Assembly: GCA_017694995.1 (NCBI GenBank)
Contig: JADIMB010000104.1
Coordinates: forward strand, 1-53,034
DNA: 53,034 bases
Origin: Candidatus Cryptobacteroides faecavium
GTDB lineage: Bacteria; Bacteroidota; Bacteroidia; Bacteroidales; UBA932
Reading direction: 5' to 3'
This document shows positions 32,662 to 40,990 of this stretch, one piece after another. The notes beneath the pieces were generated by a model. It did not search any database. It saw nothing but the letters and a program-made list of their open reading frames with translations, and was not told where the DNA came from. Position 1 is the first letter of the stretch, and each line of letters opens with the position of its first letter. Position numbers and translations under genes: made by a program.

Positions 32662-34983
32662 ATGAATATTACCAAATTCAGAAATCTGGCCACTGGGGTC
32701 GTCCTTGCGGCTATGTTGTCATGCACTGGCGGTAACGTCCAGACAGGGAGTCTTGATGTCATCCCGAAGCCGCAAGTGCTTGTGGATAAGGAAGATGCGG
32801 CACCGTTCCTAATCACGCGTTCCACTCTTGTCCTTTATCCTGGAGATAATGAGAAGCTTGCGGCTACGGCGGAATTCCTCTCGTCTTATATAAAGGAAGT
32901 TACAGGGGTCAAGGTGAAGACGTCTGAAGGCGTGTCCGGAAAGCATGCCATCGTACTTGGCCTGGACAGTTCCATACCTGAGAAAGACGGTTACAGGCTT
33001 GATGTCACGGAGGACAGTATCACACTCTACGGACAGTCGGAGGCGGCTGTGTTCTATGGCGTGCAGACTCTGCACAAGTCTCTTCCGATAACTGTCGGTA
33101 CCGGTGCGCGTGCGGCCATACCTGCCGGGTCAGTATATGATTATCCCAGATTCGCCTACAGGGGGTTCATGGTGGATGTCGGAAGGCATTTCTTCTCTGT
33201 GGACTACCTGAAGGAGCTCATAGATGTGATGGCCCTGCACAATATCAATTATTTCCACTGGCATCTCACCGAGGACCAGGGCTGGCGCATCGAGATCAAG
33301 AAATACCCGAGGCTCACGGAGGTGGGTTCTGTGAGGAAGGAGACCATCACCGCTCCCGGCTCAGGGAAGTATGACGGGGTCCCTGTAAGCGGATATTACA
33401 CCCAGGAGGAGGCCAGGGAGATTGTCCGCTATGCAGCCGAGAGGTTCATCACTGTGGTGCCGGAAGTGGATATGCCGGGGCACATGATGGCCGCCCTTGC
33501 CGCCTATCCTGAACTCGGGTGCACCGGCGGACCTTATGAGGTGCAGACACGCTTCGGCGTATTCAAGGAGGTGCTCTGCGGAGGAAAGGAGCAGACACTG
33601 CAGTTCGCCAAGGACGTCCTTGACGAGATCATGGACATATTCCCTTCAGAATATATCCATATAGGAGGGGACGAGTGCCCTAAGGCCCGCTGGAAGGAGT
33701 GCCCTGTATGCCAGGCCAAGATAAAGGAACTCGGGCTGAAGGATACCAGGGAACATTCCAAGGAGAACCAGCTCCAGGTGTGGTTCATGGAGCAGGTCAA
33801 GAAGGAGATCGAGTCACGCGGGCGCAAGATGCTTGCATGGGACGAGATTCTTGACGGGGATCCGGACAAGTCTGTCACTGTCATGGGCTGGACAGGAGTT
33901 AACGCATCGGTAAGGTCTGCACAGCTGGGACACAGCACCATTGTCTGCCCTATAAGCCACCTGTATTTCAGCAATCCGGGATACAACCGGCTGAAAGGCG
34001 TCTCAAGTGTACAGCGTGTCTATGATTTCGAACCGGTTTCCGGCAAACTCACTCCGGAACAGGCCAGGAATATAATAGGTGTGCAGGGCTGTATCTGGAC
34101 AGAATGGACCAAGGACAGCACCAAGATGGAATGGCAGATGATGCCGCGTATCGACGCTTTGTGCGAACTCCAGTGGAGCAATCCTGAAAAGAAGGACCTG
34201 GGTGACTTCCTGGGCAGACTGCGCCATCAGCTTGACCTGTACAGGCTCATGGGGCTTCATTACAGGCCTGATATTGAAGATGCCGTCATTGACGTGAATC
34301 CTGCCGGAGAAGCCGGAAAGGCGGTGGTGTCCGTATCCACTTTTGACGGTGCCCCGGTATTCTATACCCTGGACGGAAGCGATCCTTCCGAGTCCTCCGT
34401 ACTGTATACAGGTCCGTTTACCGTCACTGGGGACGCCACAGTGAAGGCTGTCGCGGTGAGAGAGGGACGCCGCAGTGATGTGACGGGCGAGACTATTGTC
34501 GCCAACAAGGTGACCATGTGCCCTTCAACCCTTTCCTGTGAGCCGGATCCACAGTTCACATATAAAGGCGCGGTGCTGCTCAATGACGGGCTTTACGGGG
34601 ATGACAGCTACCGTTCGGGAAGGTATCTCGGCATTTACGGCCAGGATCTGGATGTTACTTTCGACATGCAGTCCGGTCAGGAGATTTCATCCGCTTTCGT
34701 GAATGTCATGCTCGTGCCTGGGGACTTCATTTTCGGCCTCACAGGCCTGGATGTCTATGTGTCGGATGACGGTAGCTCCTTCAGGAAAGCGGGTTCGGCA
34801 CGCTTCCCTGTGCTTGAGAAAGGTTCTCCGAACAATGTGCCTCACAGATATGAGGTTTCCTTCGGGACTGTGAGTGCGAGGTATGTGCGCATTGTCGGGA
34901 AGTGTACCCCGGAACTGCCTTCATGGCATCCCGGTGCGGGAAGGAAGGCCTTTCTTTTCATTGATGAGGTGGGGGTCAATTGA
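32662..34983 (+). CDS. Beta-N-acetylhexosaminidase lipoprotein (GH20)
   Basis: Releases terminal GlcNAc/GalNAc from glycans at the cell surface or in the periplasm. The 773-residue protein has an SPII lipobox (AAMLSC, Cys21), a GH20b domain (about 30-150), and the GH20 barrel (about 155-510) with catalytic pair Asp337-Glu338 in HIGGDECPKARW; YRGFMVDVGRHFF and WHLTEDQGWRIEI are family blocks. A chitobiase C-terminal-like domain (about 545-610, FYTLDGSDPSESS) and a discoidin-like (F5/8C) carbohydrate-binding domain (about 640-770) follow. It sits beside the broken susC, so this may be the remnant of a small host-glycan utilisation locus. Confidence 0.94.
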   Translation: MNITKFRNLATGVVLAAMLSCTGGNVQTGSLDVIPKPQVLVDKEDAAPFLITRSTLVLYPGDNEKLAATAEFLSSYIKEVTGVKVKTSEGVSGKHAIVLGLDSSIPEKDGYRLDVTEDSITLYGQSEAAVFYGVQTLHKSLPITVGTGARAAIPAGSVYDYPRFAYRGFMVDVGRHFFSVDYLKELIDVMALHNINYFHWHLTEDQGWRIEIKKYPRLTEVGSVRKETITAPGSGKYDGVPVSGYYTQEEAREIVRYAAERFITVVPEVDMPGHMMAALAAYPELGCTGGPYEVQTRFGVFKEVLCGGKEQTLQFAKDVLDEIMDIFPSEYIHIGGDECPKARWKECPVCQAKIKELGLKDTREHSKENQLQVWFMEQVKKEIESRGRKMLAWDEILDGDPDKSVTVMGWTGVNASVRSAQLGHSTIVCPISHLYFSNPGYNRLKGVSSVQRVYDFEPVSGKLTPEQARNIIGVQGCIWTEWTKDSTKMEWQMMPRIDALCELQWSNPEKKDLGDFLGRLRHQLDLYRLMGLHYRPDIEDAVIDVNPAGEAGKAVVSVSTFDGAPVFYTLDGSDPSESSVLYTGPFTVTGDATVKAVAVREGRRSDVTGETIVANKVTMCPSTLSCEPDPQFTYKGAVLLNDGLYGDDSYRSGRYLGIYGQDLDVTFDMQSGQEISSAFVNVMLVPGDFIFGLTGLDVYVSDDGSSFRKAGSARFPVLEKGSPNNVPHRYEVSFGTVSARYVRIVGKCTPELPSWHPGAGRKAFLFIDEVGVN

Positions 34984-35009
34984 CATTTCCCGCTTGCTAT
35001 CAGAAAAGA

Positions 35010-35265
35010 TGAAAGGGCCCAACAGGGCCGCACCGGAGCGTCAGCGAGGTTCCCGCATAGGAACCGAAGCAGCGCAGGTGCCGGCGGAGCGAAGCGGAGC
35101 CGCATGCCCCGACGGGGCCGTCACCGCAGGTGACTGGGGGTGGACAGGAAGGATTTCCTCCGGAAATCCCCCTAACGTCAGTGTAACGGATTCCGGTCAT
35201 AAATGATAAAATACTGATTTTTAATATAATATTGTTAAACATAAATCGTCGAACTGACGTTAACA
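35010..35265 (+). repeat. Hairpin-chain repeat with AT-rich leader, copy B (upstream of pyrB)
   Basis: An array of consecutive hairpins: GGTTCC/GGAACC (35048-35065), CCCC/GGGG (about 35107-35116), GTCACC/GGTGAC (35120-35134) and GGATTTCC/GGAAATCC (35151-35169), then the AT-rich tail shared with copies A and C. The tail is bounded by a 10-bp perfect inverted repeat, TAACGTCAGT (35173-35182) and ACTGACGTTA (35253-35262). The whole region is non-coding and fills the 291-base gap between the GH20 gene and pyrB. Hairpins may also terminate the GH20 transcript. Compared with copy C, several stems differ by paired changes. Confidence 0.85.
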
Positions 35266-35274
35266 TTATATAAT

Positions 35275-36180
35275 ATGAAGAAAAGTCTGATTTCAATCCA
35301 GGATTTCACCAAGGACGAGATCCTGCATGTGCTGGAAGTAGCCAGGGAATTCGAAAAAGACAGGGTGCAGAAAATACTTGAGGGCAAGGTGATAGCCTGC
35401 ATCTTCTTCGAGCCCTCCACAAGGACGAGGCTCAGTTTCGAGACAGCCGTCAACAGGCTGGGGGCCAAAGTAATAGGCTTCTCCGACGCGACAAACACAA
35501 GTGTCAGCAAAGGGGAGACTCTCAAAGACACCATAAAGATGGTGTCCAACTACGTGGACATGATCATCATGCGGCATCCGCTGGAGGGCAGTTCGAGATA
35601 TGCGTCCGAAGTGGCTTCAGTCCCGGTCGTGAATGCAGGAGACGGGGCAAACCAGCACCCGTCACAGACTCTTCTGGACCTGTACAGCATACTTCAGACC
35701 CAAGGACACCTCGAAGACCTCAGGATCAACATGGTAGGAGACCTGAAATACGGCAGGACCACACATTCACTCCTGCAGGCCATGTCGCATTTCAGCCCTG
35801 AATTCGTGTTCACCTCCCCGGACGAGCTGAAGATGCCTCTCGAGTACAAGTCTTTCCTGGACGGGAAGCACATCCGCTATCACGAGACATCATCCCTGGA
35901 AGAGCACCTGGACGACTGCGACATCCTGTATATGACCCGCGTGCAGCAGGAACGGTTCACGGACCCGATGGAATACGAGAAAGTCAAGGATGTCTACAGG
36001 CTGACAGCCTCCATGCTCTCCAATGTGAAGCCGAACATGAAAATACTACATCCCCTGCCAAGGGTGAACGAGATAGACCAGGATGTGGACGACACTCCTT
36101 ACGCTTATTATTTCAAGCAGGCGGAAAACGGACTGTACGTCAGAATGGCCATCATAGCATATCTGCTGGGATACAGATAA
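35275..36180 (+). CDS. pyrB: Aspartate carbamoyltransferase, catalytic chain
   Basis: Condenses carbamoyl phosphate and aspartate in de novo pyrimidine synthesis. The 301-residue protein shows the carbamoyl-phosphate loop STRT (Ser48-Thr51 in [12 protein letters not shown]), [10 protein letters not shown] (with the loop that reaches the neighbouring active site) and [16 protein letters not shown], then the aspartate-binding C-terminal domain with [11 protein letters not shown]. The neighbouring pyrI makes this the regulated class B (E. coli-like) holoenzyme. The AT-rich leader repeat ends 12 bases before the start. Confidence 0.96.
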   Translation: MKKSLISIQDFTKDEILHVLEVAREFEKDRVQKILEGKVIACIFFEPSTRTRLSFETAVNRLGAKVIGFSDATNTSVSKGETLKDTIKMVSNYVDMIIMRHPLEGSSRYASEVASVPVVNAGDGANQHPSQTLLDLYSILQTQGHLEDLRINMVGDLKYGRTTHSLLQAMSHFSPEFVFTSPDELKMPLEYKSFLDGKHIRYHETSSLEEHLDDCDILYMTRVQQERFTDPMEYEKVKDVYRLTASMLSNVKPNMKILHPLPRVNEIDQDVDDTPYAYYFKQAENGLYVRMAIIAYLLGYR

Positions 36181-36229
36181 TTGTCCCCCGTACAATACAA
36201 CAACACGTCAAGTTAAAACACATGAAATC

Positions 36230-36688
36230 ATGACACACAACAATAAAGAACTCATAGTCAGCGCACTGGAAAACGGGACAGTCCTTGACCACATACCTGC
36301 AGAGAATGTCTACAAGGCCCTGGACATCCTGGACCTCAAAGGAGTGGAGACACAGATCACCATCGGGATAAACCTCACAAGCAAGCTTTACGGGAAGAAA
36401 GGCATAATAAAGATTGCTGACAAGTTCTTCGAGGACGAAGAACTCAACAAGCTCGCGCTCATAGCCCCGGACGCCACAGTCAATATCATCAAAGGATTCC
36501 AGGTAGTGGAAAAGAAGAAACTCCAGATGCCTGAAGTGGTCGAGGGCATCGCCAAATGCATGAATCCAAAATGCATCACCAACCACCAGCCGGTCAAGAC
36601 ACGGTTCACGACAATAAAGAACGGTAATGAAATATTACTCCATTGCCATTATTGTGAAAAAAATTCCGACATAAGGGGATTATTGTAG
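36230..36688 (+). CDS. pyrI: Aspartate carbamoyltransferase, regulatory chain
   Basis: Binds allosteric nucleotides (CTP/UTP inhibit, ATP activates in E. coli) and holds the catalytic trimers together. The 152-residue protein has the N-terminal nucleotide-binding domain (about 1-100) and the C-terminal zinc domain with the four expected cysteines, CMNPKC and CHYC. It lies 49 bases after pyrB, presumably in one transcript. Confidence 0.96.
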   Translation: MTHNNKELIVSALENGTVLDHIPAENVYKALDILDLKGVETQITIGINLTSKLYGKKGIIKIADKFFEDEELNKLALIAPDATVNIIKGFQVVEKKKLQMPEVVEGIAKCMNPKCITNHQPVKTRFTTIKNGNEILLHCHYCEKNSDIRGLL

Positions 36689-36698
36689 GAATAATTGT

Positions 36699-36706
36699 TA
36701 TATTTA
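36699..36706 (+). promoter_or_regulatory. Probable -7 box for serC
   Basis: TATATTTA, one mismatch from TAnnTTTG, 42 bases before the serC ATG. A TTG 13 bases upstream is a poor -33. Confidence 0.45.
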
Positions 36707-36748
36707 CCCTTGTTTTGATTAAAATTTATAACACCAATATCCAATAAC

Positions 36749-37822
36749 ATGAAAAAAGTCCATAATTTCAATGCCGGCCCTTGCGTCCTTCCGGACCAGG
36801 CCATCGAAAAATCCATCGAGGCTCTTAAAGATTTTGCCGGTACAGGCATGGCTGTAATCGAAGTCTCCCACAGGTCTAAAGAATGGAGTGCCGTAATGGA
36901 CGAATGCCGCGCCCTGTGGAAAGAGCTCCTGGAGATACCGGACACCCATGAAGTCGTGTTCCTGGGAGGAGGAGCAAGCCTCCAGTTCCTTTATGTGGCC
37001 ATGAATTTCCTGGAGAAAAAGGCCGGATACCTGGAGACAGGGGTATGGGCGAAGAAAGCGCTCAAGGAGGCTAAAGGACTTGGCGAGGCCTATGCAGTGG
37101 CATCCTCTGCTGACAAACTCTACAGCTATATACCTAAAGGGTTCGAGATACCTTCTGACCTGGACTATTTCCATATCACCACAAACAATACCATCTACGG
37201 CACTGAAATCCGCCATGACATGGACTGCCCTGTCCCTCTTATCGCGGACATGTCATCCGACATCATGAGCCGCCCTGTGGACGTGAGCAAATACGCCCTC
37301 ATCTATGGAGGAGCGCAGAAGAATGTGGGCCCTGCAGGGGTATCGTTCGCCATCATCCGCAAGGACGCCCTGGGCAAAGTGAGCAGATATATCCCTACAA
37401 TGCTTGACTACAAGGTGCATATCGACGGAGGGTCCATGTACAACACACCTCCTGTATTCCCTATCTTCGTGATGACCGAGACACTGAAGTGGCTCAAAGG
37501 GATAGGCGGCGTCAAGGCCATCAACAGGCTCAATGTCGAAAAGGCGCAGCTGCTCTACAGCGAGATAGACCGCAACCCTCTGTTCACCGGCACGGCAGCC
37601 AAGGAGGACAGGTCCATCATGAACGTATGCTTCGTGATGGCTCCGGGATACGAGTCCCTGCAGGACGAGTTCCTCGAATTCGCGAAAGGCAAAGGCATGG
37701 TCGGCATCAAGGGGCACAGGTCAGTGGGCGGCTTCCGCGCGTCCATATACAACGCCTGCCCTAAAGAGAGCGTAGAGGCCCTGGTCGCATGCATGCAGGA
37801 GTTTGAAAAAATGAAAGCTTAA
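36749..37822 (+). CDS. serC: Phosphoserine aminotransferase
   Basis: PLP enzyme converting 3-phosphohydroxypyruvate and glutamate to phosphoserine; it can also serve in PLP synthesis. The 357-residue class V aminotransferase starts [11 protein letters not shown]. The PLP lysine is probably Lys191 in [20 protein letters not shown] binds the cofactor phosphate, and [14 protein letters not shown] is the substrate-binding end. It is followed after 11 bases by serA, so two consecutive steps of serine synthesis are coupled. Confidence 0.96.
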   Translation: MKKVHNFNAGPCVLPDQAIEKSIEALKDFAGTGMAVIEVSHRSKEWSAVMDECRALWKELLEIPDTHEVVFLGGGASLQFLYVAMNFLEKKAGYLETGVWAKKALKEAKGLGEAYAVASSADKLYSYIPKGFEIPSDLDYFHITTNNTIYGTEIRHDMDCPVPLIADMSSDIMSRPVDVSKYALIYGGAQKNVGPAGVSFAIIRKDALGKVSRYIPTMLDYKVHIDGGSMYNTPPVFPIFVMTETLKWLKGIGGVKAINRLNVEKAQLLYSEIDRNPLFTGTAAKEDRSIMNVCFVMAPGYESLQDEFLEFAKGKGMVGIKGHRSVGGFRASIYNACPKESVEALVACMQEFEKMKA

Positions 37823-37833
37823 TCCATAAAGAC

Positions 37834-38754
37834 ATGAAAATACTGGTAGCCACAGAAAAACCGTTCGCGGCAGCCGCGGTGAACGGAATCAAAGAGATAG
37901 CACAGGTAGGCGGGCACGAAACGGTCCTCCTGGAAAAATACCCTTCAGCAGACAGGCTGCTGGAGGCTGTAGCGGATGCAGACGCGCTGATTGTCCGCTC
38001 TGACAAGATAACCAAGGAAGTCATCGATGCAGCAGGAAAGCTTAAAATAGTAGTGCGCGCCGGGGCCGGATACGACAACATCTGCCTGGACGCCTGCACA
38101 CAGCGCGGCATCGTGGTGATGAACACACCGGGGCAGAACTCCAATGCGGTGGCCGAGCTGGCTATCGCCATGATGATATACATGTCCCGCAACTGTTTCA
38201 CACCCGGCACAGGGAGTGAAATCCAGGGCAAGAAAGTGGGTATACAGGCATACGGGAATGTCGGCAGGCTCGTGGCCGCAAAGGCCAAGGCCCTGGGCAT
38301 GGACGTGATGGCATTCGACCCGTTCGTGGACAATTCTGCGATAGAACAGGAAGGCGTCATCCCGGCAGCTTCGGTAGAGGAAATGTATTCGGCATGCGAC
38401 TTCATATCGCTGCACATCCCGGCGACTCCTCTCACAAAAGAATCCATAGGATACGACCTGGTCACCAGGATGCCTAAAGGCGGATGCCTTGTGAACACCG
38501 CCCGCAAGGAGGTCATCAACGAGGCAGGACTCGAGAAAGCGCTTACAGACAGGCCTGACCTCAAGTATATCACCGATGTCGCCGCCGTACATCAGGCGGA
38601 GCTGGAGGAAAAGTTCGGCAAGAGGGTATTCGCCACTCCGAAGAAAATGGGGGCCGAGACCGCGGAGGCGAACATCAACGCCGGCCTTGCTGCCGCACGC
38701 CAGATAGTGGATTTCTTCGCCACAGGGAACCGCAGGTTCCAGGTCAACAAATGA
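37834..38754 (+). CDS. serA: D-3-phosphoglycerate dehydrogenase, short Lys-type (type IIIK-like)
   Basis: First step of serine synthesis, oxidising 3-phosphoglycerate with NAD. The 306-residue protein is the short form with no ACT or regulatory domain. The dinucleotide fold reads GIQAYGNVG; the catalytic Arg is in VNTARKEVIN. The usual acid/base His in a TPH motif is replaced: the block is TPKKMGAETAEA, with Lys270 at the His position. This matches the Lys-containing short PGDH class described in Entamoeba and found in Bacteroidota, so it should be active. It lies between serC and the DUF1015 gene. Confidence 0.92.
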   Translation: MKILVATEKPFAAAAVNGIKEIAQVGGHETVLLEKYPSADRLLEAVADADALIVRSDKITKEVIDAAGKLKIVVRAGAGYDNICLDACTQRGIVVMNTPGQNSNAVAELAIAMMIYMSRNCFTPGTGSEIQGKKVGIQAYGNVGRLVAAKAKALGMDVMAFDPFVDNSAIEQEGVIPAASVEEMYSACDFISLHIPATPLTKESIGYDLVTRMPKGGCLVNTARKEVINEAGLEKALTDRPDLKYITDVAAVHQAELEEKFGKRVFATPKKMGAETAEANINAGLAAARQIVDFFATGNRRFQVNK

Positions 38755-38781
38755 TTTGACGCGACCCCGGCCCATAATTCT

Positions 38782-38864
38782 CGCCCCAGGCGAGACCCGT
38801 CAGGGGCTGTCACCTCAGGTGACTGGGGTTAAGATAAAACAGGCTTCTGGCCGGCCAGAAGCCT
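38782..38864 (+). repeat. Hairpin-chain repeat, partial copy D
   Basis: Contains the shared module GGGGCTGTCAC-loop-GTGACTGGGG (stem GTCACC/GGTGAC at 38809-38823) and a terminal 24-bp perfect palindrome AGGCTTCTGGCC/GGCCAGAAGCCT (38841-38864) where copies B and C have the GGATTTC hairpin. The AT-rich leader tail is absent. It lies between serA and the DUF1015 gene and may act as a terminator or attenuator. Confidence 0.7.
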
Positions 38865-38920
38865 CTGATGGTGAAATTCAGGGGTAATATTGATGATAGG
38901 CATATAAAATATAACTGACA

Positions 38921-40159
38921 ATGGTAAGAGTAAAACCTTTCGCGGCGGTACGTCCGCCAAAAGAGTATGTGGAGGAAGTGGCGGCGCGTCCTTATGACGT
39001 GCTCAACTCGGCCGAGGCAAAGGCGGAGGCTTCGGAGAAGTCCCTGCTGCACATCACAAAGCCGGAAATAGACTTCGACCCGATAATCGACGAGCACAGC
39101 CAGGCCGCCTACGACAAGGCTGTCAGCAACTTCAAGGATTGGCAGGCGCGAGGATGGCTAGTGCAGGACGATCGTCCGTACTATTATATCTACGCCCAGA
39201 CAATGGACGGCAGGACCCAGTACGGGCTTGTGGTCTGCGCCCATACGGATGACTACATGGAGGGGAAGATCAAGAAGCACGAGCTCACCCGGAAAGAGAA
39301 GGAAGACGACAGGATGATCCACGTGAACATACAGGACGCCAATATCGAGCCTGTGTTCTTCTCCTATCCGGACAATGACGAGATAGGGACCATTGTCAAG
39401 AAATACACAGCCCGCAAGCCAGAATACGACTTCACCGCAGAAGACGGCTTCGGACATCATTTCTGGGTGATAGACGAGCAGGCGGACATCGACAGGATAA
39501 CAGAGATATTCAAGGACATCCCGGCTTTCTATGTTGCCGACGGCCACCACCGTACAGCAGCCGCAGCCAGAGTCGGGGCTGAAAGGAAGGCGGCAAACCC
39601 TTCCCACCGCGGGGACGAGGAATACAACTGGTTCATGGCGGTGGCATTCCCGGAAAGCCAGCTGAAAATCATCGACTACAACCGTGTGGTAAAAGACCTG
39701 GACGGACTTTCACCGGAGCAGCTCCTGGAGAAGCTCTCGGAAGACTTCACTGTCGCAAAGAAAGGCAAAGAGCCATACAGGCCTGACCACCTGCACAATT
39801 TCTCCATGTACCTTGCCGGTGAATGGTATTCCCTCGAGGCAAAGCCGGGAAGATACGATGATTCGGACCCGATAGGGGTGCTGGATGTCACAATACTTTC
39901 AAACCTGGTGCTTGACAAGATCCTGGGAATCAAGGACCTGCGCACTGACAAACGGATAGATTTCGTAGGAGGTATCCGCGGACTCGGAGAGCTTTCACGC
40001 AGGGTGGACAGCGGGGAGATGGCGGTGGCGTTCGCCCTCTACCCTGTCTCCATGAAACAGCTCGTGGACATAGCGGACTCGGGCAACATCATGCCTCCTA
40101 AGACCACGTGGTTCGAACCGAAGCTCCGCAGCGGACTGGCGATCCACAAGCTCAAATAA
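38921..40159 (+). CDS. DUF1015 family protein
   Basis: A 412-residue protein of the DUF1015 family, whose function is unknown. Family blocks include KPFAAVRPPKEYVEEVAARPYDVL at the N-terminus and FYVADGHHRTAAAARVG (about 203-219), which looks like a metal or phosphate-binding site. No signal peptide or membrane segment. The order serC-serA-DUF1015 recurs in Bacteroidota, which hints at a role in serine or one-carbon metabolism, but this is only association. A clear terminator follows. Confidence 0.88.
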   Translation: MVRVKPFAAVRPPKEYVEEVAARPYDVLNSAEAKAEASEKSLLHITKPEIDFDPIIDEHSQAAYDKAVSNFKDWQARGWLVQDDRPYYYIYAQTMDGRTQYGLVVCAHTDDYMEGKIKKHELTRKEKEDDRMIHVNIQDANIEPVFFSYPDNDEIGTIVKKYTARKPEYDFTAEDGFGHHFWVIDEQADIDRITEIFKDIPAFYVADGHHRTAAAARVGAERKAANPSHRGDEEYNWFMAVAFPESQLKIIDYNRVVKDLDGLSPEQLLEKLSEDFTVAKKGKEPYRPDHLHNFSMYLAGEWYSLEAKPGRYDDSDPIGVLDVTILSNLVLDKILGIKDLRTDKRIDFVGGIRGLGELSRRVDSGEMAVAFALYPVSMKQLVDIADSGNIMPPKTTWFEPKLRSGLAIHKLK

Positions 40160-40197
40160 TAAGGCCTCATCCCATCAGGGATACGGCCTGCATCACA

Positions 40198-40231
40198 GGG
40201 GATGGCTCATAACGGAAGCCATCCCCTTTTT
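40198..40231 (+). terminator. Intrinsic terminator after the DUF1015 gene
   Basis: Perfect 10-bp stem GGGGATGGCT (40198-40207) with AGCCATCCCC (40217-40226), then five T. Confidence 0.88.
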
Positions 40232-40279
40232 CTTGTCTCAGTGAGGCCGGCCCCGGCAGGCCGCTTTTCTGTCACGCCT

Positions 40280-40894
40280 TCACTCGGTGAGGCGGTAGCC
40301 GTCATCGCTCTTCTCCAGCACACCCTGGCCGACAAGCTGGGAGACAGCGCGTGAAAGCGACGGACGCGCCACACCGAGGATGAATGCGGTCTGCTGCAGA
40401 TTGTCCACAGGCCCGTTCTCCCTTATATAGCTCACTATCCTGGAAGAGAGGGTCTGCAGGGCGAATTCGCTGAGCCTCCTGCTCAGGAACATACTGTGGT
40501 CGGAAATCACCGCGAGATAGTTCCCGAGCACGGTCCTGTCCCTCTCTATCATCTTAAGTATGCAATCCCGGCTGAACACCCACAGGTCACAGTCGCTTCC
40601 GGCGATTATCGTCACCGGGAAGATACGCTGCGTGCTGAACACAAATGAAGAAGCCAGCACTTCCGGCGCGGAAAGGGTGTCCAGGGTGAACTCCTTGCCC
40701 TCATCGCTCACCATCCGGGCATAGACACTCCCCGAGCACAGGAGATAAAGGGAACGGCACGGGGCGCCCTGCATAGCGATTATGTCCCCTTTCGAATACG
40801 AGGCCCAGCGTCCTGGAGACTCGCGCATCACGCTTTCAATTACATCTGGGTCACCTCCCCTGAAAAGAGGTATGTCATCAATGCTGCAATCCAT
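40280..40894 (-). CDS. Crp/Fnr-family transcriptional regulator
   Basis: A regulator of about 204 residues with an N-terminal cyclic-nucleotide-binding-type beta barrel (about 20-120; LYLLCSGSVYARMVSDEGKEF) and a C-terminal winged helix (LQQTAFILGVARPSLSRAVSQL, about 165-186). It lacks the cysteine cluster of FNR, so an oxygen-sensing iron-sulphur centre is unlikely; the ligand is unknown. The frame is open to 40915, but MDCSIDDIPLF at 40894 is the common start for this group. It is divergent from the surface lipoprotein operon and a palindrome lies between them. Confidence 0.88.
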   Translation of the reverse strand: MDCSIDDIPLFRGGDPDVIESVMRESPGRWASYSKGDIIAMQGAPCRSLYLLCSGSVYARMVSDEGKEFTLDTLSAPEVLASSFVFSTQRIFPVTIIAGSDCDLWVFSRDCILKMIERDRTVLGNYLAVISDHSMFLSRRLSEFALQTLSSRIVSYIRENGPVDNLQQTAFILGVARPSLSRAVSQLVGQGVLEKSDDGYRLTE

Positions 40895-40908
40895 AAAATG
40901 AAACCAAT

Positions 40909-40922
40909 GTAACAATTGTTAC
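40909..40922. promoter_or_regulatory. Perfect 14-bp palindrome, candidate Crp/Fnr-family operator
   Basis: GTAACAATTGTTAC is fully symmetrical and lies in the divergent region between the regulator gene (starts 40894) and the protease lipoprotein gene (starts 40991). Its centre is about 41 bases upstream of the start predicted from the -7 box at 40945-40952, the classical position for a class II activator. Confidence 0.6.
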
Positions 40923-40944
40923 GGATTAATTCCGGCACAAGGTA

Positions 40945-40952
40945 TAGTTTTG
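40945..40952 (+). promoter_or_regulatory. -7 box for the surface lipoprotein operon
   Basis: Perfect match to TAnnTTTG (TAGTTTTG), 38 bases before the ATG at 40991. No TTTG at -33, consistent with dependence on an activator bound at the palindrome. Confidence 0.6.
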
Positions 40953-40990
40953 CAGCCGGAAAAACAAACAGTACAAATTTACTCAAATAT

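Noticed and set aside
35010..35265. CRISPR array or tRNA cluster in the hairpin-rich gap
   Set aside because: The hairpins differ in sequence and spacing, there are no equal-length direct repeats with spacers, and none folds into a cloverleaf with conserved tRNA positions.
34984..35274. Small reading frames across the GH20-pyrB gap (about 80-110 codons)
   Set aside because: They follow the repeat hairpins, are not shared in frame between repeat copies, and overlap the gene ends; they look like chance frames in GC-rich repeat DNA.
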